Of a DNA stretch of 20,429 nt, positions 1 to 7,879 are shown in pieces. A program made the translations under genes and the position numbers. The stretch covers positions 1-20,429 of the forward strand of contig JAEZOA010000175.1 in assembly GCA_023441625.1 (NCBI GenBank). Direction: 5' to 3'. Positions within the stretch are counted from its first letter, which is position 1. Each line of letters opens with the position of its first letter. The notes under the pieces were generated by a model that was not told the origin of the DNA, ran no database searches, and was given only the letters and a program-made list of their open reading frames with translations. The DNA is from Bacillota bacterium (GTDB lineage Bacteria > Bacillota > Clostridia > Acetivibrionales > DSM-1351).

Positions 1-1577
1 GTACTGCTGTGTACATCTGCTCTCGGGGTAGCTGTAAGTCCTACTACATAAGCATCAAAATAGTCAAAAATAGCCTTGTACTTTTTAAAGATACTTCTAT
101 GACTCTCATCAACTATGATAAGATCAAAATGAGCAGGAGAAAACAAAGGACTACCATCTTCATTTTTTGCACTGTCAATACTATTTAGCATGGTTGGATA
201 GGTTGAAAAAACTATTCTAGCATTTTTATCTTCTTTATTTGATAAAAGGTTGCAAAGCGACATATGTGAAAGATAATCTTTAAAGTCATCCTTTGCCTGT
301 GTTACTAGTGCGGTTCTGTCCGCCAAGAACAGTGTATTTGTAATATATTCTCCTCTTGAAAGAACATCAGTCAAACTTGAGGCGGTTCTAGTCTTACCTG
401 TTCCTGTCGCCATAACAAGAAGTGAGCGCATATGACCTTTCTCTATGTTTTCACAAACAGCCCTGATTGCTAGTTTCTGATAGTATCTATCAGTAATTTT
501 ATCATCAATTTCTATCTCATTGAGTTTCTTTCTTGAAAAGCGTCGATTAAATAGCCTTTGCAAATCATCTCTTGAGAATACACTACTAACAGGCCTTTGT
601 GGACCAGTCTTATCATCCCATATAAAGCAGTCATAACCATTAGTATTAAATATAATAGGTCTGTGTCCTGTCATTTGCTCAATACAGTTGGCATACAGCC
701 AAGCTTGATGTGTACCTTTTCTAGCATCCAAGATTGTCCTTTTTGCTTCAATTAAAGCTAATGGCGTTCCATCTTTTCCCCAAAGAACATAATCTACAAA
801 ACCGTTTCCAGAGCCAGATTCTTTAGGCATACCAACAACAGGCATTTCTTCTTCCACACAATCTTTTCTCGCGCTCTTTGAGAACTTCCAACCCAACATT
901 TTTAGGTCAACATCAATATATTTCTTTCTTGTTTTGAATTCAGATATATCCTCAGTCGTAAATTCTCTTTCTGCCTTGTGTTCATCCTTGTTTGCTGTAT
1001 ATTCTCCACTCTTTTTCTGGAGTTCTGCCACAAGCCTTGCAATCTCTTTGTCCTTTTCATCTATCAGCTTATAAGTTTTATCTTTAAAGTTCTTTAATTC
1101 ATTTAATAATTTGGCTTCAATTTTCTTAGCAAGTTCAATATTGTCAGTTGCTTTTGGAATTAGAGTTTCATTAAACTTTCTTTCCTCATAGTCCGAGCCA
1201 TAGCAATAATCAATCCACTCAACAAATTCAAATAAAATAGAAAGTGAAAGAACTGCATCACTATGAGAAATGTCCTTAGCTGTATGTACTCCAAGATTTC
1301 CTATTTTAATAATGTATTTTAGTTTTCTCCATGTGGAAGGATCAACTGCATATCGGAAAGATTCTTCATGTATTAAAGCCTGCAGGTTGTCCTTATATGG
1401 CATATAAATAGTAGAATCGGCAGAATACACCCATTTAACCGCTAATTCAAATGCTTTCCTGCTTCCAACAGCTGACATAGAGGGGGAAGTTGACAAAACA
1501 TTTTCTGCATCTATACATGCATTCGCAAACAGCTGGTACTCAGTAATTCTTTTTAGAAATTCAAAATTAGTTGCCAT
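1..1577 (-). CDS. hsdR: Type I restriction enzyme, R (translocase/nuclease) subunit, 5' part only
   Basis: This is the motor and cleavage subunit of a type I restriction-modification complex, which translocates unmethylated DNA and cuts it. About 525 residues are inside the window; the C-terminal helicase half lies beyond base 1. Near residues 30-130 is a DUF4145-like region typical of many HsdR proteins. A PD-(D/E)XK nuclease core follows (D in GFVDYVLW near 262, EAK near 277), then helicase motif I (MATGTGKT, near 388-395) and the DEAD-box equivalent DESHR near 486. The ATG at 1577 is preceded by CAGGTGA at a good distance. A 139-bp gap separates it from the RhuM gene and holds its own promoter. 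Function is clear; whether the gene is intact cannot be judged. Confidence 0.95.
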   Translation of the reverse strand, partial: MATNFEFLKRITEYQLFANACIDAENVLSTSPSMSAVGSRKAFELAVKWVYSADSTIYMPYKDNLQALIHEESFRYAVDPSTWRKLKYIIKIGNLGVHTAKDISHSDAVLSLSILFEFVEWIDYCYGSDYEERKFNETLIPKATDNIELAKKIEAKLLNELKNFKDKTYKLIDEKDKEIARLVAELQKKSGEYTANKDEHKAEREFTTEDISEFKTRKKYIDVDLKMLGWKFSKSARKDCVEEEMPVVGMPKESGSGNGFVDYVLWGKDGTPLALIEAKRTILDARKGTHQAWLYANCIEQMTGHRPIIFNTNGYDCFIWDDKTGPQRPVSSVFSRDDLQRLFNRRFSRKKLNEIEIDDKITDRYYQKLAIRAVCENIEKGHMRSLLVMATGTGKTRTASSLTDVLSRGEYITNTLFLADRTALVTQAKDDFKDYLSHMSLCNLLSNKEDKNARIVFSTYPTMLNSIDSAKNEDGSPLFSPAHFDLIIVDESHRSIFKKYKAIFDYFDAYVVGLTATPRADVHSS

Positions 1578-1603
1578 ATAATTCACCTGATTTCCAATAC
1601 AAT

Positions 1604-1645
1604 TTGTAGTCTAAATATTGTATATCTTGATAATAAACACTACAA
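1604..1645. repeat. Imperfect inverted repeat in the hsdR leader (TTGTAGT-N28-ACTACAA)
   Basis: The 7-bp arms at 1604-1610 and 1639-1645 are exact inverted copies. They lie between the putative hsdR promoter and its start codon. It could be an operator for a regulator of hsdR or an RNA hairpin in the leader. It is short and AT-rich, so chance is possible. Confidence 0.35.
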
Positions 1646-1678
1646 TGAACTTATTTTCCTTTATTGGGATATAAATTT

Positions 1679-1707
1679 ACTGTAACGAATTATGCAAAAT
1701 ATGTCAA
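1679..1707 (-). promoter_or_regulatory. Sigma-A type promoter of hsdR
   Basis: On the minus strand a perfect -35 box TTGACA (1702-1707) is followed after exactly 17 bases by TACAGT (1679-1684), which matches TATAAT at four positions. It sits just after the RhuM stop codon and about 100 bases before the hsdR start. It suggests hsdR can be transcribed apart from hsdM-hsdS-RhuM, a common arrangement for delaying or tuning the restriction subunit. Confidence 0.6.
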
Positions 1708-1716
1708 GACTGCAAA

Positions 1717-2709
1717 TTAGTTTGTCCGTGGTAATGTATCTAAAATTTCATCTTCAGGTTGGGTGTTTAATCTTCGAGTATTATAGATGGCATACTCTTG
1801 TAATACCTTGCGTTCCATCTCCTCATGTGAAACTTTACCCTTGCCTTCTAAAATTTTTCTACGTCTAAACTGTAAAAATTCATTGAGTGAATTATCCCAG
1901 TCTTTCATCGTCATAGGTGTTTTGCTTCTTGCCATATCCTCTGCATGGTCAAGAAACATTGTAACAATACGATTAAGATCTTTTATTTCATCTTCCTGCA
2001 AATAGTTTTTTGAAATATTAATATCACCTTTACGAACAACAGCTCCTACAAAAGCAGTAAGACCCATATTATCCTTAGAGCTATCTACCCGCTTAGAAAT
2101 AAGTTCAGCTGCTGTTTGTCCTGTAACAGCATAAAGTAATTTGTTTTGAACTGTTGCAAAGAAATCTTTTGTACTTTCAAGAGCAGGGTTATAATCCACT
2201 GATAAGCTATAAATATCCTTAACTTTCTGGTAGAATCTCTTTTCTGATGACCGAATATCACGAATGCGTTCTAACAGCTCATCAAAATAATCTTCGCCAA
2301 ATTTCTTAGGATTTTTTAATCTCTCATCATTCATTACAAAACCTTTTTGCAGGTATTCCTTCAGAATTTTGCTTGTCCAGTTACGAAACTGCATACCGAC
2401 ATTAGAACGAACGCGATATCCTATGGCAAGTATCATATCAAGGTTATAGAATTTCATATCTCTTGCAACATCACGGCCACCTTCATTTTGAACTAGTAAG
2501 TAATTCTTACTAGTTGAAGTTTCTTCAAGTTCTTCTTCCTTGTAAATATTTTTTATATGCATAGTTATGTTTTGTGGGGATGTTCCATAAAGCTGTGCGA
2601 TATTAACGCGACTCAACCATATCGTACCATCCTCCATATAAACATCAATTTTAGTTTCACCTTTTTCGGTTTGATAAATAAGGATTTCTCCTTTTTGGTT
2701 TGGCTCCAT
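1717..2709 (-). CDS. RhuM family protein (virulence RhuM family)
   Basis: This 330-residue protein is recognised from the N-terminal block (about residues 27-130) with the segments TIWLSRVNIAQLYG, QNEGGRDVARDMKFYNLDMI and GYRVRSNVGMQFRNWT, which are hallmarks of the RhuM family. The biochemical function is unknown. Family members are widespread in genomic islands and are often lodged inside type I restriction loci, as here between hsdS and hsdR. The start at 2709 is supported by GGAGGTG a few bases upstream. The gap to the hsdS stop is 50 bp with no visible terminator, so it is probably cotranscribed with hsdM-hsdS. The helix-turn-helix-like N-terminus (sequence PQNITMHIKNIYKE) suggests DNA binding, but this is inference. 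Confidence 0.9.
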   Translation of the reverse strand: MEPNQKGEILIYQTEKGETKIDVYMEDGTIWLSRVNIAQLYGTSPQNITMHIKNIYKEEELEETSTSKNYLLVQNEGGRDVARDMKFYNLDMILAIGYRVRSNVGMQFRNWTSKILKEYLQKGFVMNDERLKNPKKFGEDYFDELLERIRDIRSSEKRFYQKVKDIYSLSVDYNPALESTKDFFATVQNKLLYAVTGQTAAELISKRVDSSKDNMGLTAFVGAVVRKGDINISKNYLQEDEIKDLNRIVTMFLDHAEDMARSKTPMTMKDWDNSLNEFLQFRRRKILEGKGKVSHEEMERKVLQEYAIYNTRRLNTQPEDEILDTLPRTN

Positions 2710-2759
2710 AATAGCACCTCCAGCTTTATATTATTGAACACCCTCACCTTGACACTTCT

Positions 2760-3953
2760 TTAATCAAAATATTTACTCATAAGACTGTTGAATAGGTTTT
2801 CAGCCTCTTTAATTGATTGCTTTACTATGGCTTTTTGCTGTTCTATGTTTGTTACTATGGTGGCGAAGCGGGTTTGGAGAACTATGGGTGGAATCATATG
2901 TTTAAGTCTTCTTTGAACTGTAATTGGAACTTGATTTCTTGTGGTCTGCCCCATATTCTTAGTATATTGATTTTTAAAAAAATCTGTTTGCATGAAGTAC
3001 ATTAAATATTTGTTATTAATTAATTTATTGTTGCAACGATAGTATGTCAATGATGTACTCAAAATAACATATTCATTGCTAGTATGAAGAACAGCAACAG
3101 GTCCAACCGTTGCATTATGAGCAAAAAGGACATCACCATCTTTTGCTACGCCTTTTTTAAACTGTTGTGCCCTCGATATGCTTATGTATTTTGCATTATT
3201 AAAATTAACCGTACCGTCTATGATACAGTTCGCTCCTATATATTCTACACCACTATCGACATACTCTTCACTTCTTGGATATAAACTCCCATGATTGCCG
3301 TCTAGATGCTCTAATATATATCTATTATCAAGCATTTCTTGTAATGTATATATATTCCAATTACCTAAATTATCATAGGGGTCACCAAACATATCATAAA
3401 AATTTGCTTTAATTAAATTATCAAGCTCCTTAAGCTGTTTTTTATGACCATCTATTATTTCTTGTGTTTTATCTAATGTATCTGCAATATGCTTTTGAAT
3501 GTCGAGTGGTGGTAGTGGAATATAGAATTTTCTAATATTATTTAAAGACAAAAATTTCTGCGTTCCACCCCGGTTTTCTTTTTCTATATATTCAATAAAC
3601 AAATTACATTTTAAGCAATAATTAATATAACGATTTATTACTTTGCCACTATTAAATTTAATTAATGCAACATTCTTTATAGCAAATTCTCTTGTTTTAT
3701 CAACAATAATAGGATTTCCTATAGTTCCTATCATTGGCATTAAAATATCTCCATTATCAACATAAGATCGCTGATTAATCTTAATATAATCTTCTTCAGA
3801 AATATATCTTACATTGTCAAAATCTATTATACCATTTGAAAGATTTTTTGATGTAATTAGTGGATACCCTACTTCAATATATTTAGGAGAATCGTGTGTC
3901 CCATCTCTTACATCACAAACTGTTTCAAGTTGTACCATTTCCCACCTACTCAT
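2760..3953 (-). CDS. hsdS: Type I restriction-modification, S (specificity) subunit
   Basis: HsdS recognises the bipartite DNA target and directs both methylation and restriction. The 397-residue protein shows the normal two-half architecture. The first target recognition domain (about 1-150) opens with WEMVQLETVCDVRDGTHDSP. A conserved helical spacer (IPLPPLDIQKHIADTLDKTQ through DNLIKANFYDMFGD, about 145-190) follows. The second target recognition domain (about 200-355) comes next, and a second helical spacer closes the protein (IPPIVLQTRFATIVTNIEQQ onward). The start codon overlaps the hsdM end by 8 bp, and GGAGG lies directly upstream. A start four codons later is also possible. Length is normal and no frame damage is seen. 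The target sequence cannot be predicted by eye. Confidence 0.95.
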   Translation of the reverse strand: MSRWEMVQLETVCDVRDGTHDSPKYIEVGYPLITSKNLSNGIIDFDNVRYISEEDYIKINQRSYVDNGDILMPMIGTIGNPIIVDKTREFAIKNVALIKFNSGKVINRYINYCLKCNLFIEYIEKENRGGTQKFLSLNNIRKFYIPLPPLDIQKHIADTLDKTQEIIDGHKKQLKELDNLIKANFYDMFGDPYDNLGNWNIYTLQEMLDNRYILEHLDGNHGSLYPRSEEYVDSGVEYIGANCIIDGTVNFNNAKYISISRAQQFKKGVAKDGDVLFAHNATVGPVAVLHTSNEYVILSTSLTYYRCNNKLINNKYLMYFMQTDFFKNQYTKNMGQTTRNQVPITVQRRLKHMIPPIVLQTRFATIVTNIEQQKAIVKQSIKEAENLFNSLMSKYFD

Positions 3954-5421
3954 CCTCCAACAACCCCCTCAACTCCTCCATCTTGCTACCTAAATCCATA
4001 GCCAATTCATCAAGGCGTGTCATTATAACTTCTGGACTATCATATTCAACCTTCTCATATTCAATCTCTTTGTATCTGTTGATGGATAGGTCATATTCAT
4101 TGTTCTTAATATCCTCCTTATCAACAAGGAAGCTTTGATCTGTTCTTTTTCTGTCTGCTTCATTTGATAGATTGTGAAATCTGGTAATTATGTCAGTTAT
4201 ATCTCCGTCATTGCCTAAATCATTTCTCTTATCATCCAGAGAGAAACCGTCTGACTTCATATCATAAAACCATACTTTTTCTGTTCCGCCTGCATTCGTC
4301 TTTGTAAATACAAGAATTGCAGTGGAAACGCCTGCATACGGCTTGAATACACCACTTGGCATGGATATAACAGCCTGTAGATTTTGTCTCTCAACTAATT
4401 CCTGTCTAAGTGATTTATGTGCCTTCGTTGAGCCAAACAATACCCCGTCTGGTACAATACAAGCACATCTTCCACCAGTATTGAGCATACGGATAAACAA
4501 TGCAACAAAGAGCAGTTCTGTCTTTTTAGTGTCACAGATTACTTTTAAGTTGTCATGAATGCTTTCTTCATCTACCGTACCTGTAAAAGGTGGATTAGCT
4601 AAAATAATATCAAAAGTATCAGAAATGTCATTTCGTTTTGATACACTGTCGGCGTAATTTATATCTGGATTTGAAATGGAGTGTAGCATAAGATTCATTG
4701 CAGATAAACGAAGCATAGTTCTGTCTGTATCAAAACCCGTAAATGCAGCTCCCTCAAATTTTCCCCATTGTTCTGTTGTCATTGTACTTTCATACTTCTG
4801 TCTTATGTATTCAGCAGAGGAAACCAAAAAGCCAGCAGTTCCACAAGCAGGGTCACAGATTCTGTCATCTGGAGTAGGAACTAATAGTCTAACCATCATA
4901 TCACGAATATGCTTTGGGGTTCTAAATTGACCATTCTGACCTGCAACTGCCAGTTTGCCAAGCATATACTCATACAAATCCCCTTGCATATCAAGGTCTT
5001 TTATGTCATGCTCATACAACTCATCGAGTCCAGTAATCATTTTTTGCAGTACTTGTGGAGTTGGTACAAGGAACATAGCATCTCCCATATATCTTGAGAA
5101 AGCCGAATCCTTATCATTATTCATTTCTTTAATGAATGGAAACACTCTTTGTCCTATTATCTCGAAAATTTCTCTTGCATCCTTGTCTTTAAATTTCGAC
5201 CAACGCATTGCCTGTCCTTCTGGAGTCTGTGGAAAAATCTTGTTTGGTACTTCTCCACCCAAGGCTTCAATGCTCTCAGTTTCAATTTCCTTTTCATCTA
5301 GTGAACGAATAAACATTAAATAGGTCAATTGCTCAATTACAGTAAGAGGTTGCGTAATTCCTCCTGCCCATATATCAGTCCATATTTTATCAATTTTATT
5401 TTTAATTTCGCCAGTTATCAT
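3946..5421 (-). CDS. hsdM: Type I restriction-modification, M (N6-adenine methyltransferase) subunit
   Basis: This 491-residue subunit transfers methyl from S-adenosylmethionine to adenine in the target set by HsdS. The HsdM N-terminal helical domain occupies about residues 5-150 (WTDIWAGGITQPLTVIEQLT). It is followed by the class gamma N6-adenine methyltransferase core: QFRTPKHI at 165-172 (motif X area), the SAM-binding motif DPACGTAGF at 190-198, and the catalytic NPPF at 276-279. All key residues are present, so it should be active. The start at 5421 is preceded by AAAGGAGA. It is the first gene of the hsd operon; hsdS follows with an 8-bp overlap. Upstream is a 263-bp gap separating it from the orphan topB fragment. 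Confidence 0.97.
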   Translation of the reverse strand: MITGEIKNKIDKIWTDIWAGGITQPLTVIEQLTYLMFIRSLDEKEIETESIEALGGEVPNKIFPQTPEGQAMRWSKFKDKDAREIFEIIGQRVFPFIKEMNNDKDSAFSRYMGDAMFLVPTPQVLQKMITGLDELYEHDIKDLDMQGDLYEYMLGKLAVAGQNGQFRTPKHIRDMMVRLLVPTPDDRICDPACGTAGFLVSSAEYIRQKYESTMTTEQWGKFEGAAFTGFDTDRTMLRLSAMNLMLHSISNPDINYADSVSKRNDISDTFDIILANPPFTGTVDEESIHDNLKVICDTKKTELLFVALFIRMLNTGGRCACIVPDGVLFGSTKAHKSLRQELVERQNLQAVISMPSGVFKPYAGVSTAILVFTKTNAGGTEKVWFYDMKSDGFSLDDKRNDLGNDGDITDIITRFHNLSNEADRKRTDQSFLVDKEDIKNNEYDLSINRYKEIEYEKVEYDSPEVIMTRLDELAMDLGSKMEELRGLLEDE

Positions 5422-5444
5422 CTGCTGAATCTCCTTTTACTAAA

Positions 5445-5450
5445 ATTATA
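5445..5450 (-). promoter_or_regulatory. Possible -10 box for the hsdMS operon
   Basis: A perfect TATAAT on the minus strand lies 24 bases before the hsdM ATG, leaving a short leader that still contains the ribosome binding site. No convincing -35 box is present at 16-18 bases, so this is a weak call in AT-rich DNA. A second TATAAT lies at 5672-5677, also without a good -35 box. Confidence 0.3.
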
Positions 5451-5563
5451 TTTTAAATAGCACCATTTTTATTAGTTAAATAGAATTCATTTTGTTGTTT
5501 ATTACTCCCAAATCAAGATAACAGGAAAGCTTCATAGCCCCTCAGATTTATGTACTTAACTTT

Positions 5564-5591
5564 ATAAGATTCTTGCAATAAGATTCTTGCA
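5564..5591. repeat. Perfect 14-bp tandem duplication
   Basis: The 14-mer ataagattcttgca occurs twice head to tail (5564-5577 and 5578-5591) in the intergenic region between hsdM and the topB fragment. It may be a replication-slippage product or a paired protein-binding site upstream of the hsd operon. Confidence 0.7.
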
Positions 5592-5684
5592 CTATATATA
5601 TCATTAGCATTCGTATTAATGTACTCTACCATCATATGGAATCCACAAGCAATTCAAGCAACAATATTTATATTATACTTAACA

Positions 5685-5996
5685 TTATTCCCCCCACTTA
5701 GCCAACGCATCTGCAAGGGCTGAATTGATTGGTTCCCCTGCATCCTGTTTTTTTAGGAATTGTGTTACCTCTTTCTTATCTACCTGCTCACCCTTGCGTT
5801 TTTTGAAGGCGTCTAGCTTTTCCCTATAACCACATAAACAATAGAAGGACTTATTGTCTCCCTCTCCTCGTATCTCCATCTTTTTGTGGCATTCTGGGCA
5901 TCTGGCATTTGATACAATAGTAACCGTTTTTCTATACCCACATTCTCTATCAGGGCAGACAAGCATTTTTCCCTTTTTACCATTTACCTCAAGCAG
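5685..5996 (-). pseudogene. Orphan 3' fragment of topB (DNA topoisomerase III C-terminal zinc region)
   Basis: The open frame encodes about 93 residues from MLVCPDRECGYRK to ALADALAKWGE, plus an in-frame lead-in without a start codon. It is nearly identical to the last part of the intact TopB at 15498-17666, but the Toprim and catalytic domains are absent. Only the C-terminal zinc-binding repeats (CPDREC, CPEC, CLC) remain, so it cannot be a topoisomerase. Homology at the DNA level runs from 5694 to 5996, stopping two codons before the stop codon. The likely origin is a 3' end of topB left behind by insertion of the five-gene unit. No ribosome binding site is visible before the ATG at 5966, so expression is doubtful. 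Confidence 0.9.
5694..5996. repeat. 303-bp direct repeat, left copy (topB 3' end)
   Basis: Aligned by hand without gaps to 15507-15809 at an offset of 9,813 bases. I count 13 mismatches, about 96% identity. It marks the left boundary of the inserted unit. Confidence 0.9.
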
Positions 5997-6159
5997 ATTA
6001 GCACCGCAAAGTTTAATGGTAAAATATACTTTCTATTCAGATAATAATAATATGTATCATAATCACACTATTTCAGTAATATCAAAAAAATATCAATATA
6101 TTATATCAATAATAATTTTTTCTAATAATGCTCAATGTAACATAAAGTTAGACATTCCT

Positions 6160-7878
6160 TTATTTCAAAATACTCCAAATAACTTTATACATAAAAATAC
6201 CATCTAAGGAATCATTATTACTGTCATTAATGTCTAATATCAAATCACTTTTATCTTCATAATCTGTTTTAAGATTCTTTAAATATATTTCTATATCATC
6301 TAGCTCATTTTTTATACTTGATTGAAATTCATTAATATTTGCATTCTCAGTTAACACTTCTTTATACTTGTTTAAAATTTTATTTTCAACTCTATTTCTA
6401 TAATCTTTTAAAATTTCACACGAATACCCTGTAACATATGGGTCAATATTAATAATAAGCCTCCTTACCATTTCTGCCTTTATTTTCTTAGGATTATTGC
6501 TTATAAAATATTTCAACTCCATCCTTGGTAGTAATATTTGGTCTTTAAACAACTTTTCCAAGTTTTCTAATTCTTCGTGACGGTATTTTGCATATTGACT
6601 ATCTAACTCAAGTATTTCTAATAGCTTTAATAAGTTATATTCTAATGTAAATTCAATTTTATTACCATCATCATCTATTTTTAATTCATCACAAGCACCG
6701 ACCAAATTAATTTTCCTGTATTTAATTGAAGTTATCTTCTCAAATCCTTTTTTACAGTTGATACCACTACACAAATATATTTTTTCTTCACCCTCTAATT
6801 TTTTTACCAAACTATGGCAATTATTACAAACTAATAAATTGGGGTTTTGCCCTATTATAAAATATACCCTTGACCATTCCTGCAAATCATCGCTAATTCT
6901 AAGAAGGTATGCAATGGGGTCTTCAGCGAAACAAGGCTTAACCCATTTTGAATTCTTCCCCTGTATAGAATACTTTCTGGTATGTAAAAAAATGGCATGG
7001 GCAGCTAATTCTATTGAACATCTGTCTTGATTTGTTAAGCCATGAATGATTCCTCCGTGATAGTAACTTAAAAGTAAGCATACCGCAGACATCATTCCAT
7101 GATCTAGTTCTTCATATTTTTTTTTCAGTTCATCATACTCAACCATTTTAAACAAATAGCTATCATACAATAATGCAGAAAGCTCTACAAAATCCATTTG
7201 GCTTCTCTTGTCAAGAATACGTAAATATGGCATGTACTTATCCATCCTTGCCGAGAATCTATAATAATATGAGATAGGGTATCCAATATCGTGGAACAGA
7301 GCTGCTATAAACCATGTTTTTTTAATAACTTCTGCAAAAAAAACCTCTCTTGATATACCCCTCCCTTTAGTTTCTTTATCCGCATAAATATTTATATAAG
7401 AAGAAAATCCAAAATCTTTATAGTTATCAATAGCACCAACAATATTTTTATATAAATCTATTTCCCAAATAAGCATAAATCCAAAATAAGCATTGCGTAT
7501 TTGATGAAGAAAATGGTCTCTATATACTTTCATTTTGCCTTTTTCAAAATCTGCTTCAAGGAACATGTTCCATTCCATCCCATAAAAATGCTTACTGAAA
7601 AGCCTATCAGCACCTTCAACCCGAACCACCTGCTGTAAGAAATTCAATGTTTCATCAAAGATAGCTACCTGTTGATCAACATTTGCATTTTCACCGAAAA
7701 TCAATTGCAAATTTTTCAGCATAGTTTCATAATCTTTTTCAATATTTCTTGACAAAAAACATGTAGAGTCATCAAAATCAGTTATGCTCTCTTTCTTTTC
7801 TTTTTCCAACATGTTGCCAATATTATCTGCCCAATTATTAAAAAAACCCATCATTTTTTCATCTGATATTTTTACCAT
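6160..7878 (-). CDS. HD-domain phosphohydrolase with inserted zinc ribbon (module gene v)
   Basis: A 572-residue protein not recognised as any named enzyme. The HD metal-binding pattern is clear: DHFLHQ at 121-126, HD in ALFHDIGYP (H196, D197), H260 in LDHGMMSA, H294/H299 in AAHAIFLHT and D330/D331 in LRISDDLQEW. This is the signature of metal-dependent phosphohydrolases (nucleotidases, phosphodiesterases or nucleases). A four-Cys zinc ribbon follows (C351, C354, C370, C375). The C-terminal 200 residues are charged and helical. I choose the ATG at 7878 because GGAG at 7888-7891 lies nine bases before it. The ATG at 7887 touches that site, and the ATG at 7911 lies upstream of it. It begins one base after the stop codon of the ParA-type gene. 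It is a likely effector of the module; the substrate is unknown. Confidence 0.85.
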   Translation of the reverse strand: MVKISDEKMMGFFNNWADNIGNMLEKEKKESITDFDDSTCFLSRNIEKDYETMLKNLQLIFGENANVDQQVAIFDETLNFLQQVVRVEGADRLFSKHFYGMEWNMFLEADFEKGKMKVYRDHFLHQIRNAYFGFMLIWEIDLYKNIVGAIDNYKDFGFSSYINIYADKETKGRGISREVFFAEVIKKTWFIAALFHDIGYPISYYYRFSARMDKYMPYLRILDKRSQMDFVELSALLYDSYLFKMVEYDELKKKYEELDHGMMSAVCLLLSYYHGGIIHGLTNQDRCSIELAAHAIFLHTRKYSIQGKNSKWVKPCFAEDPIAYLLRISDDLQEWSRVYFIIGQNPNLLVCNNCHSLVKKLEGEEKIYLCSGINCKKGFEKITSIKYRKINLVGACDELKIDDDGNKIEFTLEYNLLKLLEILELDSQYAKYRHEELENLEKLFKDQILLPRMELKYFISNNPKKIKAEMVRRLIINIDPYVTGYSCEILKDYRNRVENKILNKYKEVLTENANINEFQSSIKNELDDIEIYLKNLKTDYEDKSDLILDINDSNNDSLDGIFMYKVIWSILK

Positions 7879-7879
7879 T

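Noticed and set aside
5967..6159. Terminator or att site downstream of module gene v
   Set aside because: The stretch is AT-rich with short direct repeats such as TATCAATA but no GC-containing stem followed by a T-run, and no integrase is present to define an att core.
5854..6207. A 117-codon plus-strand open frame crossing the orphan topB fragment
   Set aside because: It is antisense to the topB fragment and then runs through AT-rich spacer; no family pattern or ribosome binding site.
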